A stretch of 64,000 bases of DNA from Rhizomonospora bruguierae (GTDB lineage Bacteria > Actinomycetota > Actinomycetes > Mycobacteriales > Micromonosporaceae). The DNA is taken from the NCBI RefSeq assembly GCF_018397995.1, contig NZ_BBQH01000039.1:1-64000 (forward strand), written 5' to 3'. Of the stretch, positions 6,739 to 14,938 are shown piece by piece. The position numbers were made by a program, and so were the translations under genes. Each line of letters opens with the position of its first letter. The stretch's first letter is position 1. The notes under the pieces are model-generated. The model was not told the origin of the DNA and did no database searches. It worked only from the letters and a program-made list of their open reading frames with translations.

Positions 6739-9452
6739 GGTCTTGGTTGTCGGCGTTGCGGATCGCTCGGCGGGAGGCGCGGCGGTCGAAGGGACGCTCG
6801 GCCATGGTCCTGGCCATGATCGCGTTGCCGGTGCTGGCGCTGACGTACGCGGCGGTCAGCTACGACATGTTCACGCTCACCCCCGAGGAGGAGTTCGTCC
6901 AGCGGCACGGTGCCGCGGACGCGTCGCTCACCTGGCAGTACGCCGGCCCCACCACCCAGACCTGGGACGGTTGGAGCTCGATGAGCGATGCGCCGCTGCA
7001 CGAGCCCGTCACCGAGCGGGAGATTCTGGCCGAACTGCCGGTCGGGAGCCGGGTGATTCCGGTGGCGGAGAGTCACGTACCGCTGGCGACCGGGACCGGT
7101 GCGGGCGATCTGGACGCGGTCGGGGTCGACATCACCGACCCACTGGTTGCCGGCATGGTCAAGCTGCTGGACGGCGCCGCGCCGAGGCAACCCGGCGAGA
7201 TCGCGGTGACCGTGGCCGCCCGAAAGCGGCTCGGCGTGCGGATTGGCGACACGGTCCGGGGCGTCGCCGGCACCGCGGGCGGCGCGTGGCGGGTGACCGG
7301 TGTGGTCGAGTTCCCCGCCGACCTCGGCCAGCGGGTGGTGTTCGCGCCCGGGCACGTCCCGGTGCCGGCGGGGTCTGGCAGGGAGCCGCGAGCGACCTGG
7401 CTGGCGGACACGCCGCACCCGGTCACCTGGGCGGACGTGGAGCGCTACAACGAGCGCGGCATCGTCGTGGCGTCCCGGGCCGTGTCCAAGAACCCGCCGT
7501 CACCCGAGGAGACCGCCTACCCGTTTGACGACCCGGGCCGCTCGGTCAACGGCGAGACCCTGAGCATGGGTGGGCTGATCGCCGGGTTGGGGCTGCTGGA
7601 GGTGGTGCTGCTGGCGGGTCCGGCGTTCGCGGTCGGCGCCCGGCGGCGGCAGCGGGACCTCGCGCTGGTCGCGGCGAACGGGGGCACCCCGGCGCACCTG
7701 CGGCGGATCGTGCTCGCCGACGGGGTGGTCCTCGGGGCGGTCGGGGCGGTGGTGGGCATCGCGCTCGGTATCGTGCTCGCCTTCACCACCCGGCCGCTGG
7801 CCGAGCAGTATCTGCTGCAATCCCGCGCCGCCGGGTACCGGGTCTGGCCGGTGGCGCTGCTGGTGATCGCCGTCCTGGCGGTGGTGACCGGCCTGCTGGC
7901 GGCGCTGGTGCCGGCGGTCACCGCCGCCCGGTTCGACCTGGTGGCGGCGCTGACCGGCCGCCGGGGGGCGGTCCGCTCCCGCAAGCGCTGGCTGCTGCTC
8001 GGGCTGGCCCTCACCGCGGTCGGCGCGGCGATCGGCGCCTACGGCGCGCGGGGGACGGACCGCCGGGCGATCCTGGCCGGCCTGACGGTCGTGGAGTTGG
8101 GGCTGGTGCTGTGCACGCCGGCCCTGGTTGGGCTGATCGCGCGGCTCGGGGCCCGGCTGCATTTGGCGCCCCGGATCGCGCTGCGGGACGCCGCCCGCAA
8201 CCGGGCCGCCGCCGCGCCCGCCATCTCCGCGGTCATGGCCGCCGTCGCGGGCAGCGTCGCCCTCGGGGTGTACCTGACCAGCAGCACCGCCAGGCAGGAG
8301 GCGTCCTACACGCCGGGGCTGCCGACCGGGTACGTGAAGATCAGCTACTACACCGACCAGTCGCGGGACGAGATCGCGAGCCGCGTGGAGCAGGCGGCCC
8401 GGTCCATGCCGTGGGTGCGCGACACCTACCAGGTACGCGACTACGGCTGCCCGGCCGGCACCGACCCGGAGGTCTACTGCTCGCTGTGGCTGGCGGTCCC
8501 GGACGAGAACCGGTGCTTCGTGGACCAGTTGACGCAGCCGTTGACCGTGGAGCAGCGACGGGCGGCGCTGGCCGACTGGCGGTGTAACGCTTCCAGCGGC
8601 AAGTTCGTGTTCAGCAACAACAGCTTCCCCGCCGTCGACGACGGCACCCTGGTCGCCGCCGTGTTGGACGCCTCCCCGGCCGACGTGGCGGGGGCGCGGC
8701 GGGCGCTGGCGGCGGGCGGCGTGGTGGTGGCGGATCCGCGGTACGTCAAGGACGGCCACACGACCGTCGTCGTGCAGGACGGCCAGCATCCGGACGTGTC
8801 GGAGGAGAAGCTGCCGCACCTGACGGTGCCGGCGTACCTGATGACCAGCGGCATCCGGTTCCCCACCTGGTTCGTCTCACCGGCGCTGGCCGAGCGCACC
8901 GGGCTCGCGGCGCTGCCCAGCGCGCTGGTCGCGGCGACCGCGTCGGTCCCGACGCAGGCGCAGGAGGACGCCCTGCGCGCGGCGGTGCAGCGGATCGAGC
9001 CGACGATCGGCAACAACATCGGCGTGGAGCGGGGCGCGGATCCGCAGGAGGACCCGTTCCTCTACGTGCTCGCGGCGGCCGCCGCGCTGATCACGCTCGG
9101 CGCGGCCGGCATCGCGACCGGGCTGGCCGCCGCGGACGGGCGGGCCGACCTGTCCACGCTCGCCGCGGTGGGCGCCAGCCCGCGGCTGCGGCGGTTGCTG
9201 TCGCTGAGCCAGTCCGGGGTGATCGCCGGGCTGGGCGCGGTGCTCGGGGTCGCGGCGGGGCTCGGCGTCGCCTTCGCGATACTCACCGCGTTCAACCGGG
9301 CGGCGGTGGACTCCTGGCCGGTCATGATCGCGTTCCCGCTGACGGTGCCGTGGCGGAATCTGCTCGTGGTGCTGGTCGTGCCGCTGGTCGCGATGCTCGG
9401 CGCCGGCCTGCTCACCCGCTCCCGCCTGCCCATCGAACGCCGGCTGGAGTAG
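6735..9452 (+). CDS. FtsX/MacB-type ABC transporter permease
   Basis: A 905-residue FtsX-like permease, partner of the ATPase at 5850. After an N-terminal membrane segment (about 25-45) comes an extracytoplasmic domain (about 46-275). A block of membrane helices follows (about 275-480, including GLLEVVLLAGPAFAVGARRR and ALLVIAVLAVVTGLLAALVP), then a second extracytoplasmic domain with several Cys (about 510-770), then C-terminal helices (about 778-900). The two FtsX domains and large outer loops fit the duplicated actinobacterial permease type. Translation starts at a GTG provided by the cassette junction. Confidence 0.92.
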   Translation: MRSWLSALRIARREARRSKGRSAMVLAMIALPVLALTYAAVSYDMFTLTPEEEFVQRHGAADASLTWQYAGPTTQTWDGWSSMSDAPLHEPVTEREILAELPVGSRVIPVAESHVPLATGTGAGDLDAVGVDITDPLVAGMVKLLDGAAPRQPGEIAVTVAARKRLGVRIGDTVRGVAGTAGGAWRVTGVVEFPADLGQRVVFAPGHVPVPAGSGREPRATWLADTPHPVTWADVERYNERGIVVASRAVSKNPPSPEETAYPFDDPGRSVNGETLSMGGLIAGLGLLEVVLLAGPAFAVGARRRQRDLALVAANGGTPAHLRRIVLADGVVLGAVGAVVGIALGIVLAFTTRPLAEQYLLQSRAAGYRVWPVALLVIAVLAVVTGLLAALVPAVTAARFDLVAALTGRRGAVRSRKRWLLLGLALTAVGAAIGAYGARGTDRRAILAGLTVVELGLVLCTPALVGLIARLGARLHLAPRIALRDAARNRAAAAPAISAVMAAVAGSVALGVYLTSSTARQEASYTPGLPTGYVKISYYTDQSRDEIASRVEQAARSMPWVRDTYQVRDYGCPAGTDPEVYCSLWLAVPDENRCFVDQLTQPLTVEQRRAALADWRCNASSGKFVFSNNSFPAVDDGTLVAAVLDASPADVAGARRALAAGGVVVADPRYVKDGHTTVVVQDGQHPDVSEEKLPHLTVPAYLMTSGIRFPTWFVSPALAERTGLAALPSALVAATASVPTQAQEDALRAAVQRIEPTIGNNIGVERGADPQEDPFLYVLAAAAALITLGAAGIATGLAAADGRADLSTLAAVGASPRLRRLLSLSQSGVIAGLGAVLGVAAGLGVAFAILTAFNRAAVDSWPVMIAFPLTVPWRNLLVVLVVPLVAMLGAGLLTRSRLPIERRLE

Positions 9453-9495
9453 TCACGGGGGGACGCCGGGCCCGGGCGGGCGGCGGTCGACGCCG

Positions 9496-10212
9496 TCAGC
9501 CCAGGCCCCCGCCGATGCCGATCATGGCCCCGATGGCGTACGTGATGGCGGCCGCCGCCGCGCCCAGGACGAGCTGCCGCAGCCCGCTCCACCACCAGCG
9601 CCGCCCGGTGAACCGGGCGGTCACGGCGCCCGCCACGAACAGCCCGAGGCCGCCGGTGCCCAGCGCCAGCAGCAGGGAGGTGAAGCCCAGCAGGTACGTG
9701 ACCAGCGGTACCGCGGCGCCGATCGAGAAGCAGATGAACGAGGAGACGGCGGCGGCCCACGGGCTGGGCCGCTCGTCCGGGTCGACGCCCAGCTCCTCCC
9801 GGGCGTGGAAGCGCAGCGCCTCCTCCGGCCGGCGGTGCAGTTCCTCCGCGACCTGGCGGGCCAGCTCCTCGGACAGGCCGCGGGCGACCCACATCTGGGC
9901 CAGCTCCTCCGCCTCCGCCTCCGGGTTGAGCTCCAGCTCCAGCCGCTCCTTGGCCACCTCGGCAGCCACCTGCTCGTTCTGGGACTTGACGCTGGTGTAC
10001 TCGCCCAGGCCCATCGAGACCGCGCCGGCGACCAGGCCGGCCACCCCGGTCAGCAGGATGGTGCCGGGGCGCACGGCGCCGCCGCCGACGCCCGCGATCA
10101 GGGCGATGTTGGTGACCAGGCCGTCCATCGCGCCGAACACGGCCGGGCGCAGCCAGCCGCCGGAGACGTCCGCGTGGTGGCGCTCGATGAGCGCGGCGGG
10201 GGGTGCCGTCAC
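9496..10212 (-). CDS. VIT1/CCC1-family transporter
   Basis: A 238-residue membrane protein of the VIT1/CCC1 family, which moves Fe(II) or Mn(II). The first helix has the family pattern [17 protein letters not shown], followed by [12 protein letters not shown] at the end of helix 2. A soluble Glu-rich helical region (about 85-150) matches the metal-binding segment of plant VIT1. Three more helices follow (about 158-235). GTG 10212 overlaps the map stop as GTGA, so the two are coupled. The metal is not predictable from sequence alone. Confidence 0.88.
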   Translation of the reverse strand: MTAPPAALIERHHADVSGGWLRPAVFGAMDGLVTNIALIAGVGGGAVRPGTILLTGVAGLVAGAVSMGLGEYTSVKSQNEQVAAEVAKERLELELNPEAEAEELAQMWVARGLSEELARQVAEELHRRPEEALRFHAREELGVDPDERPSPWAAAVSSFICFSIGAAVPLVTYLLGFTSLLLALGTGGLGLFVAGAVTARFTGRRWWWSGLRQLVLGAAAAAITYAIGAMIGIGGGLG

Positions 10213-11066
10213 AGCAGCGTCAGGATCTCGTAGCCGTCGTCGGTGACGACCACCGTGTGCTCGAACTGGGCGGTCCAGCGCCGGTCCTTGGTGACCACGG
10301 TCCAGCCGTCCGGCCACATGTCGTACTCGTGTGTGCCCAGCGTGATCATCGGCTCGATGGTGAAGGTCATCCCCGGCTCCATGATCGTGGTGAGCCGCGG
10401 GTTGTCGTAGTGCGGCACGTAGAGGCCGCTGTGGAAGGTCTCGGCGATGCCGTGGCCGGTGAAGTCGCGTACCACCCCGTAGCCGAAGCGCTTGGCGTAC
10501 GCCTCGATCACCCGGCCGATCGCGTTCAGCGGGCGCCCCGGCGCCACCGCCCGGATGCCCCGCATGGTCGCCTCGCGGGTGCGCTCGACGAGCTGGCTCG
10601 CCTCCTGCGACACCTCGCCGACGCAGAATGTGGCGTCCGTGTCGCCGTGCACGCCGTTGATGAAGGCGGTCACGTCCACGTTGACGATGTCGCCGTCCTC
10701 GATCACCGTGCTGTCCGGGATCCCGTGGCAGATCACCTCGTTCAGTGAGGTGCAGCACGACTTGGGGAAGTTCTTGTAGCCCAGCGTCGACGGGTAGGCA
10801 CCGTGGTCGCAGAGGAACTCGTGTACCACCCGGTCGACCTCGTCGGTGGTCACGCCGGGCTTGCAGTGCTCGCCGGCGAGCTGGGTGGCCTGGGCGGCGA
10901 GCCGACCGGCGAGTCGCATCTTCTCGATGGTCTCGGCGCTCTGCACGTGCGACCCCCGCCACGGCCGGGGGCCGGGCCTGCCCACATACTCGGGGCGGGT
11001 GATGTGCGGGGGTACCGTGCGCCGCGGGGTCTGCTTGCCGGGCGCCAGCGCTGCGCGGACACTCAT
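10209..11066 (-). CDS. map: Methionine aminopeptidase, type I
   Basis: A 285-residue enzyme that removes the initiator methionine from nascent proteins. The five metal ligands are visible: Asp in [10 protein letters not shown], Asp in HGDTDATF, His in DFTGHGIAE, Glu in FTIEPMI and Glu near the end in EHTVVV. ICHGIP supplies the substrate-side His. I start at ATG 11066 ([11 protein letters not shown]), giving the usual length of actinobacterial long-form MetAP; the frame is open further upstream with no support. Confidence 0.95.
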   Translation of the reverse strand: MSVRAALAPGKQTPRRTVPPHITRPEYVGRPGPRPWRGSHVQSAETIEKMRLAGRLAAQATQLAGEHCKPGVTTDEVDRVVHEFLCDHGAYPSTLGYKNFPKSCCTSLNEVICHGIPDSTVIEDGDIVNVDVTAFINGVHGDTDATFCVGEVSQEASQLVERTREATMRGIRAVAPGRPLNAIGRVIEAYAKRFGYGVVRDFTGHGIAETFHSGLYVPHYDNPRLTTIMEPGMTFTIEPMITLGTHEYDMWPDGWTVVTKDRRWTAQFEHTVVVTDDGYEILTLL

Positions 11067-11318
11067 GCCACCCAGACTAGCGGGCTGTCGGGCCGGCCCT
11101 GGCCGGCGTCCTCGACGTGGTTTGGCCTCGGCGCCCAGCGCCCACTCCGCGCCGAGGTCGCTTGGCCCCCTCCCTCCGGTCACGCGCCACCGTGACCGAG
11201 CTACGCCGCCCGCGCCGGGATCTCCACTCACCCGCTCCGCGCGAGCGGTGCTGGCGGTGCCCGGCGCCCGGCACGTCGAGGTACGCGGCGGGTGGGAGAC
11301 CGCAGCCCTCCCCGCGAG
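11067..11318. other. Intergenic gap with a 9-bp inverted repeat
   Basis: No convincing gene. CCTCGGCGC at 11126-11134 pairs with GCGCCGAGG at 11149-11157 across a 14-base loop. It lies downstream of the minus-strand operon that ends at 11319 and upstream of map, so it could act as a terminator or attenuator; there is no clear T tract. The rest presumably holds the map promoter. Confidence 0.4.
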
Positions 11319-11924
11319 TCAGGAGAATACGGGCAGGCCGTCGATGCTCACCCCGTTGCGGGTCGCCCGGTACTCGGACAGCGCCGCCGCGTCCCGCCGC
11401 TCGCCCCAGCGCACCAGCAGGTCCCGGTCGCCCTGGTAGGCCATCAGCGGCACGGCGTAGCCGCACGAGTCGCTGACCCGGTGCACGTCCACAGTGATCA
11501 CCGCGCGCAGGCCGTGCGGGTCCGGCGGGTCGGGGAAGGCGGCAAGCAGGTCGGCGCAGCGCGGGTCGGTGACCACCACCGCCGACCCCGTGCCGTGCAG
11601 CCGGACGATCTTCGGCGGCCCCTCGAACGCGCAGAACATCAGCGTGATCCGGCCGTTCTGCCGCAGGTGCGCGATCGTCTCCGCGCCGCTGCCGTGGAAG
11701 TCCAGGTACGCCACCCGGTGCGGGCCCAGCACGGCGAACGTACCGGTCATGCCCTTGGGCGAGAGGTTGACGTGACCGCCGTCCCCGCTCGGCGCGGTGG
11801 CCACGAAGAACATCCGCTGCGCCGAGATGAACTCCCGCAGCCGGCCATCGATGGACTCGTAAATCTTCCCCATCCACCGATCGTGCTCCATCACCGATCC
11901 GGAGGGGAACGGCGATCCCGTCAT
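11319..11924 (-). CDS. Pyridoxamine 5'-phosphate oxidase-fold protein
   Basis: A 201-residue PPOX/FMN-binding split-barrel protein. FISAQRMFFVATAPSGDGG and VNLSPKGMTGTFAVLG form the barrel start, and MFCAFEGPPKIVRLHGTG is the usual mid-domain motif. It lies last in the operon after the amidotransferase and begins by ATGA overlap at 11924; an internal ATG (MEHDRW) is an alternative. Such proteins bind FMN or F420 or have no known activity, and the cofactor cannot be read here. Its place in the catabolic operon suggests an accessory redox role, not proven. Confidence 0.82.
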   Translation of the reverse strand: MTGSPFPSGSVMEHDRWMGKIYESIDGRLREFISAQRMFFVATAPSGDGGHVNLSPKGMTGTFAVLGPHRVAYLDFHGSGAETIAHLRQNGRITLMFCAFEGPPKIVRLHGTGSAVVVTDPRCADLLAAFPDPPDPHGLRAVITVDVHRVSDSCGYAVPLMAYQGDRDLLVRWGERRDAAALSEYRATRNGVSIDGLPVFS

Positions 11925-12607
11925 CCGGCGGCCGCGACCAGCGCCCTGAACAGGCGGACATCGTCCAGGTACTCCGGGTGCCACTGCACGCCGAGGACGA
12001 ACCGCTTCGCCGGGTCCTCGGCCACCTCGACCACCCCGTCGTCGGCCCAGCCGGTCACCGTGAGCCGGCCCGGGTCCGCGACGCCCTGGTGGTGGTACGA
12101 GTTGACCTCGCCGTCGCCGGCCATGATCCCGGCGATCCGGCTCCCCGGGGCGAACCGCACCCGGTGCGTGCCGTACACCGCCGGCGCGGGCTGGTGCCGG
12201 TCGTCGCCGATCACCTCGGGCAGGTGCTGGTGCAGCGACCCGCCGTACGCGACGGTGAGCAGTTGCATCCCCCGGCAGACGCCGAGGACCGGCAGGTCGG
12301 CGGCGAGCGCGGCGGCGAGCAGGGCCAGCTCGGCGCGGTCCCGGTCCGGGCGGCTGTCGGTCAGTGGATGCCGGGGGGCGCCGTAGTTCCCCGGATCCAC
12401 GTCGGGGCCGCCGGCGATCACCAGGGCGTCCAGGATGCGCAGCACGTCCGCGTCGACCGGGTCCGGCGGGAGCACCACGCAGCGGGCGCCCGCCCCGTTG
12501 ATGACCCGCACGTACCGCTCGTGCACGAACGCGACCGGCACGCCCCGCCACGGACCCCAACTGGCGGGCTCCAGGTAGGACGTGATGCCGACGACCGGAC
12601 GGGTCAT
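11921..12607 (-). CDS. Gamma-glutamyl-GABA hydrolase-like class I amidotransferase (peptidase C26)
   Basis: A 228-residue C26 peptidase related to PuuD, which hydrolyses gamma-glutamyl amides. LVIAGGPDVDPGNYG is the oxyanion strand, VLGVCRGMQLLTVAYGG carries the nucleophilic Cys, and the C-terminal VQWHPEYL has the catalytic His and Glu. It overlaps the SDR stop and the PPOX start as ATGA. In this operon it would release glutamate from the oxidised gamma-glutamylated intermediate made by the ligase and dehydrogenases upstream. Confidence 0.9.
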   Translation of the reverse strand: MTRPVVGITSYLEPASWGPWRGVPVAFVHERYVRVINGAGARCVVLPPDPVDADVLRILDALVIAGGPDVDPGNYGAPRHPLTDSRPDRDRAELALLAAALAADLPVLGVCRGMQLLTVAYGGSLHQHLPEVIGDDRHQPAPAVYGTHRVRFAPGSRIAGIMAGDGEVNSYHHQGVADPGRLTVTGWADDGVVEVAEDPAKRFVLGVQWHPEYLDDVRLFRALVAAAG

Positions 12608-13371
12608 CGCGGGGTCACGTACGCGCCGGTGATCCCGCCGTCCACGACGAACTCGGCGGCGGTCATGAACGACGCGTCGTCGCTGGCCAGGAACGCCACC
12701 GCGGCGGCGATCTCGCCCGGCTCGGCGAACCGCCCCATCGGCACGTGGACCAGGCGGCGGGCGGCCCGCTCCGGATCCTTGGCGAACAGTTCCAGCAGCA
12801 GCGGGGTGGCGACCGGCCCGGGGCACAGCGCGTTGACCCGGATGCCCTCCCGGGCGAACTGGACGCCCAGTTCCCGGGTCATCGCCAACACCCCGCCCTT
12901 GCTCGCGGTGTAGGCGATCTGGCTGGTGGCGGCGCCCATCAGGGCCACGAAGCTGGCGGTGTTGATGATCGAACCCCTGCCCTGGCGGCGCATGTGGGGG
13001 ATCACGTACTTGCAGCACAGGTACACGCTGGTGGTGTTCACCCGCAGCACCCGCTCCCACGCCTCCAGCCCGGTGACGAGGATCGAATCGTCGTCCGGCG
13101 GGGAGATGCCGGCGTTGTTGACCGCGATGTCGATCCGGCCGTGCCGCTCGGCCACCCCGTCGAACAGGTCCCGCACCTGGGCCTCGTCGGCCACGTCACA
13201 GGCGACGAACTCGCCACCCAGCTCATCGGCGAGTTCCTTGCCGCCCCGCGGGTTCACGTCGACGCACACCACCCTGGCGCCCTCGGAAGCCAGCCGACGC
13301 GCGCTCGCCAGCCCGATCCCGCTGCCGGCGCCGGTCACCACGGCCACCCGCCCGTCCAGCCGACCCTCCAC
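12604..13371 (-). CDS. Short-chain dehydrogenase/reductase
   Basis: A 255-residue classical SDR. The NAD(P) loop is TGAGSGIG near residue 14, NNAG is near 87, and the catalytic Tyr and Lys are in YTASKGG near 152-156, with a Ser/Thr region before them. The acidic residue after beta 2 (CVDVNP) favours NAD. It lies 12 bp after the aldehyde dehydrogenase stop and overlaps the amidotransferase. An alcohol-oxidising step on a gamma-glutamyl amide would explain its place; sequence does not fix the substrate. Confidence 0.9.
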   Translation of the reverse strand: MEGRLDGRVAVVTGAGSGIGLASARRLASEGARVVCVDVNPRGGKELADELGGEFVACDVADEAQVRDLFDGVAERHGRIDIAVNNAGISPPDDDSILVTGLEAWERVLRVNTTSVYLCCKYVIPHMRRQGRGSIINTASFVALMGAATSQIAYTASKGGVLAMTRELGVQFAREGIRVNALCPGPVATPLLLELFAKDPERAARRLVHVPMGRFAEPGEIAAAVAFLASDDASFMTAAEFVVDGGITGAYVTPR

Positions 13372-13383
13372 TTGCGACCCCCA

Positions 13384-14760
13384 CTAGTCCGTTGCGATGA
13401 ACACGTTCTTGGTTTCGGTGAAGGCGAGCGGCGCGTCCGGACCCAGTTCGCGGCCGAGACCGGACTGCTTCACCCCGCCGAACGGGGTCCAGTAGCGCAC
13501 CGACGAGTGCGAGTTGACGCTGAGCGTGCCGGTCTCCACGGCGCGGGCGACCCGGATGGCCCGGCCCACGTCCCGGGTCCACAGCGAGCCCGACAACCCG
13601 TACTCGGTGTCGTTGGCGAGCCGGATCGCGTCCGGCTCGTCGTCGAACGGCAGCACGGAGACGACCGGGCCGAAGATCTCCTCGCGCCAGTGCCGGTCCG
13701 CCGGCGACCCGGCCAGCAGCACCGTCGGCGGATACCAGTAGCCACGCCCGGCCGGGGCGCTCCCCGTGTACGCCACCGTCGCGCCGTCCACATAAGACGC
13801 CACGGTGGCCCGGTGCGCGGCCGAGATCAGGGGACCCATCTCGGCGTCCGGCGACGCCGGGTCGAGCACCCGGAACGCCTTCACCGCCGGCTCCAGCAAC
13901 GCCAGGAACTTCTCGTACACCGAACGCTGGACCAGGATCCGCGAGCGGGCGCAGCAGTCCTGGCCGGCGTTGTCGAAGACGCCGGACGGCGCGGACGCCG
14001 CGGCACGCTCCAGGTCGGCATCGGCGAACACGATGTTCGCGCTCTTGCCGCCCAGTTCCAGGGTGACCCGCTTCACCCGCCCGGCGCAGCCGGCCATGAT
14101 GCGCCTACCCACATCCGTGGAGCCGGTGAAGCAGACCTTGCGGACCGCCGGGTGGGTGACGAACCGCTCCCCCACCACGGAGCCGCGCCCCGGAATCACC
14201 GTCAGCACCCCCGCCGGCAGCCCCGCCTCCAGCGCCAACTCAGACAGGCGCAACGCGGTCAGCGGGGTCAACTCGGCGGGCTTGAGCACAACCGTGTTAC
14301 CGGCGGCGAGCGCGGGGGCGAAACCCCAGCCGGCGATCGGCATCGGGAAGTTCCACGGCACGATCACGCCGAGCGGCTCGTGGAACGTCACATCCAGCCC
14401 GCCCGGCACCGGGATCTGCCGGCCGGACAACCGCTCCGGCGCGCCCGCGTAGTAGTCGAGCACGTCCCGGACGTTGCCCGCCTCCCAGCGCGCGTTGCCG
14501 ATGGTGTGCCCGGCGTTGCGCACCTCGATGCCGGCAAGCTCCTCGACATGCGCGTCAACCACCGCGGCGAACCGGCGCAGCAGCCGGGCCCGGTCGCCGG
14601 GCGTGACCGCCCGCCAACCCTCGAACGCTCCCCTCGCGCGCTCGATGGCGGCGTCGGCCCGCGCCGCGGTCGCCGACGGCACCTCCGCGACCACCTCCTC
14701 GGTCGCCGGGTTGATCACCTGGTGCACGCGGTCACCAGCCGCCGCGCTCCTCGCGCTCAC
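13384..14760 (-). CDS. Aldehyde dehydrogenase
   Basis: A 458-residue NAD(P)-dependent aldehyde dehydrogenase. Motifs in order: VIVPWNFPMP, FTGSTDVGRRIM, LELGGKSANIV with the general-base Glu, GQDCCARSRI with the catalytic Cys, and EIFGPVVSVLPF. The start is GTG 14760, reached by GTGA overlap with the upstream cassette mini-ORF. Its first codons (MSARSA) are the 5' end of the cassette itself, then AAGDRVHQVINPATE resumes the family sequence. It probably oxidises the gamma-glutamylated aldehyde in this operon. Confidence 0.93.
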   Translation of the reverse strand: MSARSAAAGDRVHQVINPATEEVVAEVPSATAARADAAIERARGAFEGWRAVTPGDRARLLRRFAAVVDAHVEELAGIEVRNAGHTIGNARWEAGNVRDVLDYYAGAPERLSGRQIPVPGGLDVTFHEPLGVIVPWNFPMPIAGWGFAPALAAGNTVVLKPAELTPLTALRLSELALEAGLPAGVLTVIPGRGSVVGERFVTHPAVRKVCFTGSTDVGRRIMAGCAGRVKRVTLELGGKSANIVFADADLERAAASAPSGVFDNAGQDCCARSRILVQRSVYEKFLALLEPAVKAFRVLDPASPDAEMGPLISAAHRATVASYVDGATVAYTGSAPAGRGYWYPPTVLLAGSPADRHWREEIFGPVVSVLPFDDEPDAIRLANDTEYGLSGSLWTRDVGRAIRVARAVETGTLSVNSHSSVRYWTPFGGVKQSGLGRELGPDAPLAFTETKNVFIATD

Positions 14761-14849
14761 AGAGCCATCCTTTCGCTCGCGACTGCGGTACTTCCTCCGC
14801 AACCACCGGTCCTGCGGCCCGGCACGCTCCGGGCGCTCCTCGCGCTCAC
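14757..14849 (-). CDS. Cassette mini-ORF, 30 residues (second at this locus)
   Basis: A GTG-started frame whose TGA overlaps the aldehyde dehydrogenase GTG. The peptide begins MSARSARSVPGRRTGG and ends TAVASERMAL. It differs from its upstream neighbour at two positions, so the copies are a recent duplication. Product stability unknown. Confidence 0.4.
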   Translation of the reverse strand: MSARSARSVPGRRTGGCGGSTAVASERMAL

Positions 14850-14938
14850 AGAGCCATCCTTTCGCTCGCGACTGCGGTACTTCCTCCGCAACCACCGGTC
14901 CTCCGGCCCGACGCGCTCCGGGCGCTCCTCGCGCTCAC
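14761..14938 (-). repeat. Two tandem 89-bp GTGA coupling cassettes, plus a partial third
   Basis: Copies at 14938-14850 and 14849-14761 (minus) are nearly identical and related to those at 6566-6734. Each starts GTGAGCGCGAGGAGCGCC and ends GCGAAAGGATGGCTCT before the next GTG. A third, truncated copy is the first 17 bases of the aldehyde dehydrogenase gene. The array lies exactly between the glutamine-synthetase-like stop and the dehydrogenase start. Confidence 0.9.
14846..14938 (-). CDS. Cassette mini-ORF, 30 residues (first at this locus)
   Basis: Starts at a GTG overlapping the stop of the glutamine-synthetase-like gene (GTGA) and ends at a TGA overlapping the next mini-ORF. The peptide begins MSARSARSASGRRTGG and ends TAVASERMAL. 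Same length, frame logic and ends as its neighbour. Confidence 0.4.
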   Translation of the reverse strand: MSARSARSASGRRTGGCGGSTAVASERMAL

